Shown here: in pieces, positions 10,011 to 22,960 of the stretch
Numbering within the stretch: position 1 is the first letter of the stretch
How the letters are laid out: every line of letters begins with the position of its first letter
NCBI GenBank assembly: GCA_026874595.1
Contig: CM049308.1
Coordinates: 42,270,527 to 42,334,526, forward strand
Source: Sipunculus nudus
Lineage: Eukaryota; Annelida; Sipuncula; Golfingiida; Sipunculidae
Direction: 5' to 3'
DNA length: 64,000 bases
Translations under genes and position numbers: made by a program
The notes under the pieces: generated by a model
Seen by the model: the letters and a program-made list of their open reading frames with translations, nothing else
Databases searched by the model: none
What the model was told of the DNA's origin: nothing

Positions 10011-12985
10011 ACAACAAACCTCATCAGCCTCATATTACAACAGGAAGAAAAGAGGCCAGACTACGACAAACCTCATCAGCCTCATATTACAACAGGAAGA
10101 ATGTAGGCCAGACCACAAGAAACCACATCACTCCCATATTACAACAGGAAGAATGGAGGACCGACTACAACAAACCTCATCAAGCTCATATTACAACCGG
10201 AAGAATGGAGACCAAACCACAACAAACCTGATCAGCCTCAGATTACAACAGGAAGAACGTAGGGCCGAATACAACAAACCTCATCAGCCTCATATTACAA
10301 CAGGAAGAAAAGAGGCCAGACTACGACAAACCTCATCAGCCTCATATTACAACAGGAAGAATGTAGGCCAGACCACAACAAACCTCATCACTCCCATATT
10401 ACAACAGGAAGAATGGAGGACCGACTACAACAAACCTCATCAAGCTCATATTACAACCGGAAGAATGGAGAACAAACCACAACAAACCTCATCAGCCTCA
10501 GATTACAACAGGAAGAGTGGAGGACCGATTACCAGAAACCTCATCAGCCTCATATTACATAAGGAAGAATAGAAGACCGGCTATGAAACCACATCAGGCT
10601 CATATTACAACAGGAAGAATAGAGGACCGACTACAACAAACTTCATCAAGCTTATATTACAAAAGGAAGAATGGAGGGCCGACTACAACAAACCTCATCA
10701 GTCTCATATTACAACAGGAAGAATGGAGGCCAGATTACAACAAACCTCATCAGCCTCATATTACAACAGGAAGATTAGAGGACCGACTACAACAAACCTC
10801 ATCAGCCCCATATTTCAACAAGAAGAATGGAGGACCGAGAGAATATACCTCATCAGCCTCATATTACAACAGGAAGAATAGAGGACCGACTACAACAAAC
10901 CTCATGAGCCTCATATTACAACTTGAAGAATGTAGGGCCGACTACAACAAACCTCATCAGCCTCATATTACAACATGAAGAAAAGAGGCCAGACTACCAG
11001 AAACCTCATCAGCCTCATATTACAACAGGAAGAATGGAGAGCCGACTACAACAAACCTCATCAGCCTGATATTACAAAAGGAAAAATGGAGAGCCGACTA
11101 CAACAAACCTCATCAGCCTCATATTACAACAGTAAGAACGTAGGGCCGACTACAAGAAACCTCATTAGCCTCATATTACAACAGGAAGAAAAGAGGCCAG
11201 ACTACGACAAACCTCATCAGCCTCATATTACAACAGGAAGAATAGAGGACCGACTACAACAAACCTCATCAGCCTCTTATTACAACTGTAAAAATGTAGG
11301 ACCGACTACAATATTCCTCATCAGCCTCATATTACAACAGGAAGAATAGAAGACCGACTACAACAAACCTCATCAGCCTCATATTACAACAGGAAGAATG
11401 TAGGACCGACTGCAATATTTCTGATCAGCCTCATATTACAACAGGAAGAATGTAAGACCGACTACAACAAACCTCATCAGCCTCATATTACAACAGAAAG
11501 AATGTAGGACCGACTACAATATTCCTCTTCAGCCTCATATTACAACAGGAAGAATAGAGGGCCGAGTACAATTTTTCCTCATCAGCCTCATATTACAACA
11601 GAAATAATGTAGGACCGACTTCAATATTCCTCATCAGCCTCATATTACGACAGGAAGAATAGAGGACCGACTACAACAAACCTCATCAGCCTCATATTGC
11701 AACAGGAATAATGTAGGACCGACTACAATATTCCTCATTAGCTTCGTATTACAACGGGAAGAATAGAGGACCGACTACAACAAACCTAATCAGCCTCATT
11801 TTACAACAGGAAGAATGGAGGACCAACTACAACAAACCTCATCAAGCTCATATTACAAAAGGAAGAATGAAGGGCCGACATCAACAAACCTCATCAGTCT
11901 CATATTACAAAAGGAAGAATGGAGGCCAGACTACAACAAACCTCATCAGCCTCATATTACAACAGGAAGATTAAAGGACCGACTACAACAAACCTCATCA
12001 GCCTCATATTACAACAAGAAGAATGGAGCACCGACTAGAATATTCCTCATCAGCCTCATATTACAACAGGAAGAATAGAGGACCGACTTCAACAAACCTC
12101 ATGAGCCTCATATTACAACAGGAAGAATGTAGGGCCGACTACAACAAACCTCATCAGCCTCATATTACAACAAGAAGAAAAGAGGCCAGACTACCAGAAA
12201 CCTCATCAGCCTCATATTACAACAGGAAGAATGGAGAGCCGACTACAACAAACCTCATCAGCCTCATATTACAACAGGAAGAATGGAGAGCTGACTACAA
12301 CAAACCTCATCAGCCTCATATTACAACAGGAAGAACGTAGGGCCGAATACAACAAACCTCATCAGCCTCATATTACAACAGGAAGAAAAGAGGCCAGACT
12401 ACGACAAACCTCATCAGCCTCATATTACAACAGGAAGAATGTAGGCCAGACCACAACAAACCTCATCACTCCCATATTACAACAGGAAGAATGGAGGACC
12501 GACTACAACAAACCTCATCAAGCTCATATTACAACCGGAAGAAAGGAGACCAAACCACAACAAACCTCATCAGCCTCAGATTACAACAGGAAGAGTGGAG
12601 GACCGATTACCAGAAACCTCATCAGCCTCATATTACATAAGGAAGAATAGAAGACCGGCTATGAAACCACATCAGGCTCATATTACAACAGCAAGAATAG
12701 AGGACCGACTACAATAAAACCTCATCAGCTTCATATTACAACAGGAAGAATGGAGGACCAACTACAACAAACTTCATCAAGATCATATTACAAAAGGAAG
12801 AATGGAGGGCCGACTACAACAAACCTCATCAGCCTCATATTACAACAGGAAGAATGGAGGCCAGACTACAAAAAACCTCATCAGCCTCATATTACAACAG
12901 GAAGATTAGAGGACCGACTGTAACAAACCTCATCAGCCCCATATTTCAACAAGAAGAATGGAGGACCGACTAGAATATTCCTCAT
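10011..12985 (+). repeat. H unit, copy II
   Basis: Tandem repeat of copy I (offset 3,010 on the left, 3,062-3,063 after the extra monomer near 11350-11403). The local base insertion ATTTTTCC near 11572 accounts for the change from 3,062 to 3,063. K monomers are at 10575 and 12653, and CTTCGTATTACAACGGG at 11742. The right end jumps from CTAGAATATTCC directly to AAAGAGGCCAGACTACGAC near 12990-13010, a join not seen in copy I. Confidence 0.85.
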
Positions 12986-15900
12986 CAGCCTCATATTACA
13001 ACAGGAAGAAAAGAGGCCAGACTACGACAAACCTCATCAGCCTCATATTACAACAGGAAGAATTTAGGCCAGACCACAAGAAACCTCATCACTCCCATAT
13101 TACAACAGGAAGAATGGAGGACCGACTACAACAAACCTCATCAAGCTCATATTACAACAGGAAGCATGGAGACCAAACCACAACAAACCTGATCAGCCTC
13201 AGATTACAACAGGAAGAACGTAGGGCCGAATACAACAAACCTCATCAGCCTCATATTACAACAGGAAGAAAAGAGGCCAGACTACGACAAACCTCATCAG
13301 CCTCATATTACAACAGGAAGAATGTAGGCCAGACCACAACAAACCTCATCACTCCCATATTACAACAGGAAGAATGGAGGGCCGACTACAACAAACCTCA
13401 TCAAGCTCATATTACAACCGGAAGAATGGAGAACAAACCACAACAAACCTCATCAGCCTCAGATTACAACAGGAAGAGTGGAGGACCGATTACCAGAAAC
13501 CTCATCAGCCTCATATTACATAAGGAAGAATAGAAGACCGGCTATGAAACCACATCAGGCTCATATTACAACAGGAAGAATAGAGGACCGACTACAACAA
13601 ACTTCATCAAGCTTATATTACAAAAGGAAGAATGGAGGGCCGACTACAACAAACCTCATCAGTCTCATATTACAACAGGAAGAATGGAGGCCAGATTACA
13701 ACAAACCTCATCAGCCTCATATTACAACAGGAAGATTAGAGGACCGACTACAACAAACCTCATCAGCCCCATATTTCAACAAGAAGAATGGAGGACCGAG
13801 AGAATATACCTTATCAGCCTCATATTACAACAGGAAGAATAGAGGACCGACTACAACAAACCTCATGAGCCTCATATTACAACTTGAAGAATGTAGGGCC
13901 GACTACAACAAACCTCATCAGCCTCATATTACAACATGAAGAAAAGAGGCCAGACTACCAGAAACCTCATCAGCCTCATATTACAACAGGAAGAATGGAG
14001 AGCCGACTACAACAAACCTCATCAGCCTGATATTACAACAGGAAAAATGGAGAGCCGACTACAACAAACCTCATCAGCCTCATATTACAACAGTAAGAAC
14101 GTAGGGCCGACTACAAGAAACCTCATTAGCCTCATATTACAACAGGAAGAAAAGAGGCCAGACTACGACAAACCTCATCAGCCTCATATTACAACAGGAA
14201 GAATAGAGGACCGACTACAACAAACCTCATCAGCCTCTTATTACAACTGTAAAAATGTAGGACCGACTACAATATTCCTCATCAGCCTCATATTACAACA
14301 GGAAGAATAGAAGACCGACTACAACAAACCTCATCAGCCTCATATTACAACAGGAAGAATGTAGGACCGACTGCAATATTTCTGATCAGCCTCATATTAC
14401 AACAGGAAGAATGTAAGACCGACTACAACAAACCTCATCAGCCTCATATTACAACAGAAAGAATGTAGGACCGACTACAATATTCCTCTTCAGCCTCATA
14501 TTACAACAGGAAGAATAGAGGACCGAGTACAATATTCCTCATCAGCCTCATATTACAACAGAAATAATGTAGGACCGACTTCAATATTCCTCATCAGCCT
14601 CATATTACGACAGGAAGAATAGAGGACCGACTACAACAAACCTCATCAGCCTCATATTGCAACAGGAATAATGTAGGACCGACTACAATATTCCTCATTA
14701 GCTTCGTATTACAACAGGAAGAATAGAGGACCGAGTACAATATTCCTCATCAGCCTCATATTACAACATAAATAATGTAGGACCGACTACAACAAACCTA
14801 ATCAGCCTCATTTTACAACAGGAAGAATGGAGGACCAACTACAACAAACCTCATCAAGCTCATATTACAAAAGGAAGAATGAAGGGCCGACATCAACAAA
14901 CCTCATCAGTCTCATATTACAAAAGGAAGAATGGAGGCCAGACTACAACAAACCTCATCAGCCTCATATTACAACAGGAAGATTAAAGGACCGACTACAA
15001 CAAACCTCATCAGCCTCATATTACAACAAGAAGAATGGAGGACCGACTAGAATATTCCTCATCAGCCTCATATTACAACAGGAAGAATAGAGGACCGACT
15101 TCAACAAACCTCATGAGCCTCATATTACAACAGGAAGAATGTAGGGCCGACTACAACAAACCTCATCAGCCTCATATTACAACAAGAAAATAAGAGGCCA
15201 GACTACCAGAAACCTCATCAGCCTCATATTACAACAGGAAGAATGGAGAGCCGACTACAACAAACCTCATCAGCCTCATATTACAACAGGAAGAATGGAG
15301 AGCCGACTACAACAAACCTCATCAGCCTCATATTACAACAGGAAGAACGTAGGGCCGAATACAACAAACCTCATCAGCCTCATATTACAACAGGAAGAAA
15401 AGAGGCCAGACTACGACAAACCTCATCAGCCTCATATTACAACAGGAAGAATAGAGGACCGACTACAACAAACCTCATCAGCCTCTTATTACAACTGTAA
15501 AAATGTAGGACCGACTACAATATTCCTCATCAGCCTCATATTACAACAGGAAGAATGTAGGCCAGACCACAAGAAACCTCATCACTCCCATATTACAACA
15601 GGAAGAATGGAGGACCGACTACAACAAACCTCATCAAGCTCATATTACAACCGGAAGAAAGGAGACCAAACCACAACAAACCTCATCAGCCTCAGATTAC
15701 AACAGGAAGAGTGGAGGACCGATTACCAGAAACCTCATCAGCCTCATATTACATAAGGAAGAATAGAAGACCGGCTATGAAACCACATCAGGCTCATATT
15801 ACAACAGCAAGAATAGAGGACCGACTACAATAAAACCTCATCAGCTTCATATTACAACAGAAAGAATGGAGGACCAACTACAACAAACTTCATCAAGATC

Positions 15901-16090
15901 ATATTACAAAAGGAAGAATGGAGGGCCGACTACAACAAACCTCATCAGCCTCATATTACAACAGGAAGAATGGAGGCCAGACTACAAAAAACCTCATCAG
16001 CCTCATATTACAACAGGAAGATTAGAGGACCGACTGTAACAAACCTCATCAGCCCCATATTTCAACAAGAAGAATGGAGGACCGACTAGA
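12986..16090 (+). repeat. H unit, copy III
   Basis: Follows copy II at an offset of 2,961 bp, then 3,012 after an extra monomer near 14720-14785 (ACAACATAAATAATG), then 3,116 after a 104-bp insertion at 15447-15550. K monomers are at 13536 and 15769. Its box-like monomer has lost CGGG (CTTCGTATTACAACAGG at 14702), a change shared with copies at 17041 and 31997. The right part is also the start of large block A. Confidence 0.8.
15447..15550 (+). repeat. 104-bp two-monomer insertion unique to block A
   Basis: Two monomers, one TAGAGG type and one CTCTTATTACAACTG/TATTCC type, interrupt a run that is otherwise continuous in H copy II (near 12433) and in block B (near 30506). The inserted pair is what normally follows AAAGAGGCCAGACTACGAC elsewhere (for example 16530-16640). 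It therefore looks like a short conversion or double-exchange patch from another position of the same array. Exact edges are ambiguous within shared AACAGGAAGAAT sequence. Confidence 0.7.
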
Positions 16091-17563
16091 ATATTCCTCA
16101 TCAGCCTCATATTACAACAGGAAGAACAGAGGACGGACTACAACAAACCTCATGAGCCTCATATTACAACAGGAAGAATGTAGGGCCGACTACAACAAAC
16201 CTCATCAGCCTCATATTACAACATGAAGAAAAGAGGCCAGACTACCAGAAACCTCATCAGCCTCATATTACAACAGGAAGAATGGAGAGCCGACTACAAC
16301 AAACCTCATCAGCCTCATATTACAACAGGAAAAATGGAGAGCCGACTACAACAAACCTCATCAGCCTCATATTACAACAGGAAAAATGGAGAGCCGACTA
16401 CAACAAACCTCATCAGCCTCATATTACAACAGGAAGAACGTAGGACCGACTACAACAAACCTCATCAGCCTCATATTACAACAGGAAGAAAAGAGGCCAG
16501 ACTACGACAAACCTCATCAGCCTCATATTACAACAGGAAGAATAGAGGACCGACTACAACAAACCTCATCAGCCTCTTATTACAACTGTAAAAATGTAGG
16601 ACCGACTACAATATTCCTCATCAGCCTCATATTACAACAGGAAGAATAGAAGACCGACTACAACAAACCTCATCAGCCTCATATTACAACAGGAAGAATG
16701 TAGGACCGACTGCAATATTTCTGATCAGCCTCATATTACAACAGGAAGAATGTAAGACCGACTACAACAAACCTCATCAGCCTCATATTACAACAGAAAG
16801 AATGTAGGACCGACTACAATATTCCTCTTCAGCCTCATATTACAACAGGAAGAATAGAGGACCGAGTACAATATTCCTCATCAGCCTCATATTACAACAG
16901 AAATAATGTAGGACCGACTTCAATATTCCTCATCAGCCTCATATTACGACAGGAAGAATAGAGGACCGACTACAACAAACCTCATCAGCCTCATATTGCA
17001 ACAGGAATAATGTAGGACCGACTACAATATTCCTCATTAGCTTCGTATTACAACAGGAAGAATAGAGGACCGAGTACAATATTCCTCATCAGCCTCATAT
17101 TACAACAGAAATAATGTAGGACCGACTACAACAAACCTAATCAGCCTCATTTTACAACAGGAAGAATGGAGGACCAACTACAACAAACCTCATCAAGCTC
17201 ATATTACAAAAGGAAGAATGAAGGGCCGACATCAACAAACCTCATCAGTCTCATATTACAAAAGGAAGAATGGAGGCCAGACTACAACAAACCTCATCAG
17301 CCTCATATTACAACAGGAAGATTAAAGGACCGACTACAACAAACCTCATCAGCCTCATATTACAACAAGAAGAATGGAGGACCGACTAGAATATTCCTCA
17401 TCAGCCTCATATTACAACAGGAAGAATAGAGGACCGACTTCAACAAACCTCATGAGCCTCATATTACAACAGGAAGAATGTAGGGCCGACTACAACAAAC
17501 CTCATCAGCCTCATATTACAACAAGAAAATAAGAGGCCAGACTACCAGAAACCTCATCAGCCT
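16091..17563 (+). repeat. H unit, copy IV (left portion)
   Basis: Shorter H variant. K to K spacing here (15769 to 18004) is 2,235 bp, that is 43 monomers less one base. It contains AGAACAGAGGACGGAC, ACATGAAGAAAAGAGG, two consecutive GGAAAAATGGAGAGCC monomers, GAACGTAGGACC, CTGCAATATTTCTGATC, ATTACGACAGG, CTTCGTATTACAACAGG, CGACATCAAC and an ACAAGAAAATAAGAGG variant. The same stretch is at 31047-32519 in block B. Confidence 0.75.
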
Positions 17564-20109
17564 CATATTACAACAGGAAGAATGGAGAGCCGACTACAAC
17601 AAACCTCATCAGCCTCATATTACAACAGGAAGAATGGAGAGCCGACTACAACAAACCTCATCAGCCTCATATTACAACAGGAAGAACGTAGGGCCGAATA
17701 CAACAAACCTCATCAGCCTCATATTACAACAGGAAGAAAAGAGGCCAGACTACGACAAACCTCATCAGCCTCATATTACAACAGGAAGAATGTAGGCCAG
17801 ACCACAAGAAACCTCATCACTCCCATATTACAACAGGAAGAATGGAGGACCGACTACAACAAACCTCATCAAGCTCATATTACAACCGGAAGAAAGGAGA
17901 CCAAACCACAACAAACCTCATCAGCCTCAGATTACAACAGGAAGAGTGGAGGACCGATTACCAGAAACCTCATCAGCCTCATATTACATAAGGAAGAATA
18001 GAAGACCGGCTATGAAACCACATCAGGCTCATATTACAACAGCAAGAATAGAGGACCGACTACAATAAAACCTCATCAGCTTCATATTACAACAGGAAGA
18101 ATGGAGGACCAACTACAACAAACTTCATCAAGATCATATTACAAAAGGAAGAATGGAGGGCCGACTACAACAAACCTCATCAGCCTCATATTACAACAGG
18201 AAGAATGGAGGCCAGACTACAAAAAACCTCATCAGCCTCATATTACAACAGGAAGATTAGAGGACCGACTGTAACAAACCTCATCAGCCCCATATTTCAA
18301 CAAGAAGAATGGAGGACCGACTAGAATATTCCTCATCAGCCTCATATTACAACAGGAAGAACAGAGGACGGACTACAACAAACCTCATGAGCCTCATATT
18401 ACAACAGGAAGAATGTAGGGCCGACTACAACAAACCTCATCAGCCTCATATTACAACATGAAGAAAAGAGGCCAGACTACCAGAAACCTCATCAGCCTCA
18501 TATTACAACAGGAAGAATGGAGAGCCGACTACAACAAACCTCATCAGCCTCATATTACAACAGGAAAAATGGAGAGCCGACTACAACAAACCTCATCAGC
18601 CTCATATTACAACAGGAAAAATGGAGAGCCGACTACAACAAACCTCATCAGCCTCATATTACAACAGGAAGAACGTAGGACCGACTACAACAAACCTCAT
18701 CAGCCTCATATTACAACAGGAAGAAAAGAGGCCAGACTACGACAAACCTCATCAGCCTCATATTACAACAGGAAGAATAGAGGACCGACTACAACAAACC
18801 TCATCAGCCTCTTATTACAACTGTAAGAATGTAGGACCGACTACAATATTCCTCATCAGCCTCATATTACAACAGGAAGAATAGAGGACCGACTACAACA
18901 AACCTCATCAGCCTCATATTACAACAGGAAGAATGTAGGACCGACTGCAATATTTCTTATCAGCCCCATATTACAACAGGAAGAATGTAAGACCGACTAC
19001 AACAAACCTCATCAGCCTCATATTACAACAGAAAGAATATAGGACCGACTACAATATTCCTCTTCAGCCTCATATTACAACAGGAAGAATAGAGGACCGA
19101 GTACAATATTCCTCATCAGCCTCAAATTACAACAGGAAGAATGTAGGACCGACTACAATATTCCTCATCAGCCTCATATTACGACCGGAAAAATAGAGGA
19201 CCGACTACAACAAACCTCATCAGCCTCATATTGCAACAGGAATAATGTAGGACCGATTACAACAAACCACATCAGCCTCATATTACAACTGTAAGAATGT
19301 AGGACCGACTACAATATTCCTCATCAGCCTCATATTACAACAGGAAGAATAGAGGACCGACTACAACAAACCTCGTCAGCCTCATATTACAACAGGAAGA
19401 ATGTAGGACCGACTACAATATTTCTTATCAGCCTCATATTACAACAGGAAGAATGTAAGACCGACTACAACAAACCTCATCAGCCTCATATTACAACAGA
19501 AAGAATGTAGGACCGACTACAATATTCCTCTTCAGCCTCATATTACAACAGGAAGATGAAGGACCGAGTACAATATTCCTCATCAGCCTCATATTACAAC
19601 AGGAAGAATGTAGGACCGACTACAATATTCCTCATCAGCCTCATATTACGACAGGAAGAAAAGAGGACCGACTACAACAAACCTCATCAGCCTCATTTTG
19701 CAACAGGAATAATGTAGGACCGACTACAATATTCCTCATTAGCTTCATATTACAACGGGAAGAATAGAGGACCGACTACAACAAACCTCATCAGCCTCAT
19801 ATTGCAACAGGAATAATGTAGGACAGACCACAATATTCCTCATCAGCCTGATATTACAACAGGAAAAATAGAGGACCGACTACAACAAACCTCATTAGCC
19901 TCATATTACAATAGGATGAATGTAGGGCCGACTACAACAAACCTCATCAGCCTCATATTACAACAGAAAGAATAGAGGCCAGACTATAACAAACCTGGTC
20001 AGCCTCATATTACAATAGGAAAAATGGAGGCCAGACCACAACAAACCTCATCAAGCTCATATTACAACAGGAAGAATAGAGGGCCGACTACAACAAACCA
20101 GATCAAGTA
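17564..20109 (+). repeat. 2,546-bp tandem duplication, copy 1
   Basis: Copy 1 runs from the GAATGGAGAGCC pair through K (18004), AAGATCATATTAC, AGAACAGAGGACGGAC, the GGAAAAATGGAGAGCC pair, TATTCC-rich monomers and the left of a V block ending at AACCAGATCAAGTAC. Length equals 49 monomers less two bases: one from the K pair and one from GAAGATGAAGG. It has ACATGAAGAAAAGAGG at about 18457 and AAACCACATC at about 19265; block B agrees with this copy at both sites. Confidence 0.9.
19551..20109 (+). repeat. V block, copy 2 (cut by duplication join)
   Basis: Starts with GGAAGATGAAGG and passes through CCTGATATTACAACAGG, ATTACAATAGGATGAATG and AACCTGGTCAGCC, stopping at GATCAAGTACATATTAC. There the 2,546-bp duplication replaces the usual CTACAGGAAACC end by GAATGGAGAGCC monomers. 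Confidence 0.8.
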
Positions 20110-22655
20110 CATATTACAACAGGAAGAATGGAGAGCCGACTACAACAAACCTCATCAGCCTCATATTACAACAGGAAGAATGGAGAGCCGACTACAACAA
20201 ACCTCATCAGCCTCATATTACAACAGGAAGAACGTAGGGCCGAATACAACAAACCTCATCAGCCTCATATTACAACAGGAAGAAAAGAGGCCAGACTACG
20301 ACAAACCTCATCAGCCTCATATTACAACAGGAAGAATGTAGGCCAGACCACAAGAAACCTCATCACTCCCATATTACAACAGGAAGAATGGAGGACCGAC
20401 TACAACAAACCTCATCAAGCTCATATTACAACCGGAAGAAAGGAGACCAAACCACAACAAACCTCATCAGCCTCAGATTACAACAGGAAGAGTGGAGGAC
20501 CGATTACCAGAAACCTCATCAGCCTCATATTACATAAGGAAGAATAGAAGACCGGCTATGAAACCACATCAGGCTCATATTACAACAGCAAGAATAGAGG
20601 ACCGACTACAATAAAACCTCATCAGCTTCATATTACAACAGGAAGAATGGAGGACCAACTACAACAAACTTCATCAAGATCATATTACAAAAGGAAGAAT
20701 GGAGGGCCGACTACAACAAACCTCATCAGCCTCATATTACAACAGGAAGAATGGAGGCCAGACTACAAAAAACCTCATCAGCCTCATATTACAACAGGAA
20801 GATTAGAGGACCGACTGTAACAAACCTCATCAGCCCCATATTTCAACAAGAAGAATGGAGGACCGACTAGAATATTCCTCATCAGCCTCATATTACAACA
20901 GGAAGAACAGAGGACGGACTACAACAAACCTCATGAGCCTCATATTACAACAGGAAGAATGTAGGGCCGACTACAACAAACCTCATCAGCCTCATATTAC
21001 AACAGGAAGAAAAGAGGCCAGACTACCAGAAACCTCATCAGCCTCATATTACAACAGGAAGAATGGAGAGCCGACTACAACAAACCTCATCAGCCTCATA
21101 TTACAACAGGAAAAATGGAGAGCCGACTACAACAAACCTCATCAGCCTCATATTACAACAGGAAAAATGGAGAGCCGACTACAACAAACCTCATCAGCCT
21201 CATATTACAACAGGAAGAACGTAGGACCGACTACAACAAACCTCATCAGCCTCATATTACAACAGGAAGAAAAGAGGCCAGACTACGACAAACCTCATCA
21301 GCCTCATATTACAACAGGAAGAATAGAGGACCGACTACAACAAACCTCATCAGCCTCTTATTACAACTGTAAGAATGTAGGACCGACTACAATATTCCTC
21401 ATCAGCCTCATATTACAACAGGAAGAATAGAGGACCGACTACAACAAACCTCATCAGCCTCATATTACAACAGGAAGAATGTAGGACCGACTGCAATATT
21501 TCTTATCAGCCCCATATTACAACAGGAAGAATGTAAGACCGACTACAACAAACCTCATCAGCCTCATATTACAACAGAAAGAATATAGGACCGACTACAA
21601 TATTCCTCTTCAGCCTCATATTACAACAGGAAGAATAGAGGACCGAGTACAATATTCCTCATCAGCCTCAAATTACAACAGGAAGAATGTAGGACCGACT
21701 ACAATATTCCTCATCAGCCTCATATTACGACCGGAAAAATAGAGGACCGACTACAACAAACCTCATCAGCCTCATATTGCAACAGGAATAATGTAGGACC
21801 GATTACAACAAACTACATCAGCCTCATATTACAACTGTAAGAATGTAGGACCGACTACAATATTCCTCATCAGCCTCATATTACAACAGGAAGAATAGAG
21901 GACCGACTACAACAAACCTCGTCAGCCTCATATTACAACAGGAAGAATGTAGGACCGACTACAATATTTCTTATCAGCCTCATATTACAACAGGAAGAAT
22001 GTAAGACCGACTACAACAAACCTCATCAGCCTCATATTACAACAGAAAGAATGTAGGACCGACTACAATATTCCTCTTCAGCCTCATATTACAACAGGAA
22101 GATGAAGGACCGAGTACAATATTCCTCATCAGCCTCATATTACAACAGGAAGAATGTAGGACCGACTACAATATTCCTCATCAGCCTCATATTACGACAG
22201 GAAGAAAAGAGGACCGACTACAACAAACCTCATCAGCCTCATTTTGCAACAGGAATAATGTAGGACCGACTACAATATTCCTCATTAGCTTCATATTACA
22301 ACGGGAAGAATAGAGGACCGACTACAACAAACCTCATCAGCCTCATATTGCAACAGGAATAATGTAGGACAGACCACAATATTCCTCATCAGCCTGATAT
22401 TACAACAGGAAAAATAGAGGACCGACTACAACAAACCTCATTAGCCTCATATTACAATAGGATGAATGTAGGGCCGACTACAACAAACCTCATCAGCCTC
22501 ATATTACAACAGAAAGAATAGAGGCCAGACTATAACAAACCTGGTCAGCCTCATATTACAATAGGAAAAATGGAGGCCAGACCACAACAAACCTCATCAA
22601 GCTCATATTACAACAGGAAGAATAGAGGGCCGACTACAACAAACCAGATCAAGTA
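20110..22655 (+). repeat. 2,546-bp tandem duplication, copy 2
   Basis: Repeats copy 1 at a constant 2,546-bp offset. The join lies inside a 20-bp word shared by both partners (20110-20129). The differences noticed are ACAGGAAGAAAAGAGG at about 21003 and AAACTACATC at about 21811, so divergence is near 0.1%. Block B has only one copy, in the copy 1 form, so the duplication probably arose in A after A and B separated, or was lost from B. Confidence 0.9.
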
Positions 22656-22960
22656 CATATTACAACAGGAAGAATAGAGGGCCGACCACAGGAAACCTCA
22701 TCAGCCTCATATTACAACAGGAAAAAAGGAGGACCGAATACAACAAACCTCATCAGCCTCATATTACAACATGAAGAATGGAGGACCGACTACAACGAAC
22801 CTCATCAGCCTCATATTACAACTGGAAGAATTGAGAGCCGACTACAACAAACCTCATCAGCCTCATATTACAACAGGAAGAACGTAGGGCCGACTACAAC
22901 AAACCTCATCAGCCTCATGTTACAACAGGAAGAAAAGAGGCCAGACTACGACAAACCTCA
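22097..22960 (+). repeat. V block, copy 3
   Basis: Complete V block: GGAAGATGAAGG at the left; GATCAAGTACATATTAC at 22647; then GACCACAGGAAACC (a C where other copies have T), GGAAAAAAGGAGGACCG, ACATGAAGAATGG with CTACAACGAACC, CTGGAAGAATTGAGAGCC and CTCATGTTACAACAGG. The copy in block B at 34507 is nearly identical. Confidence 0.8.
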
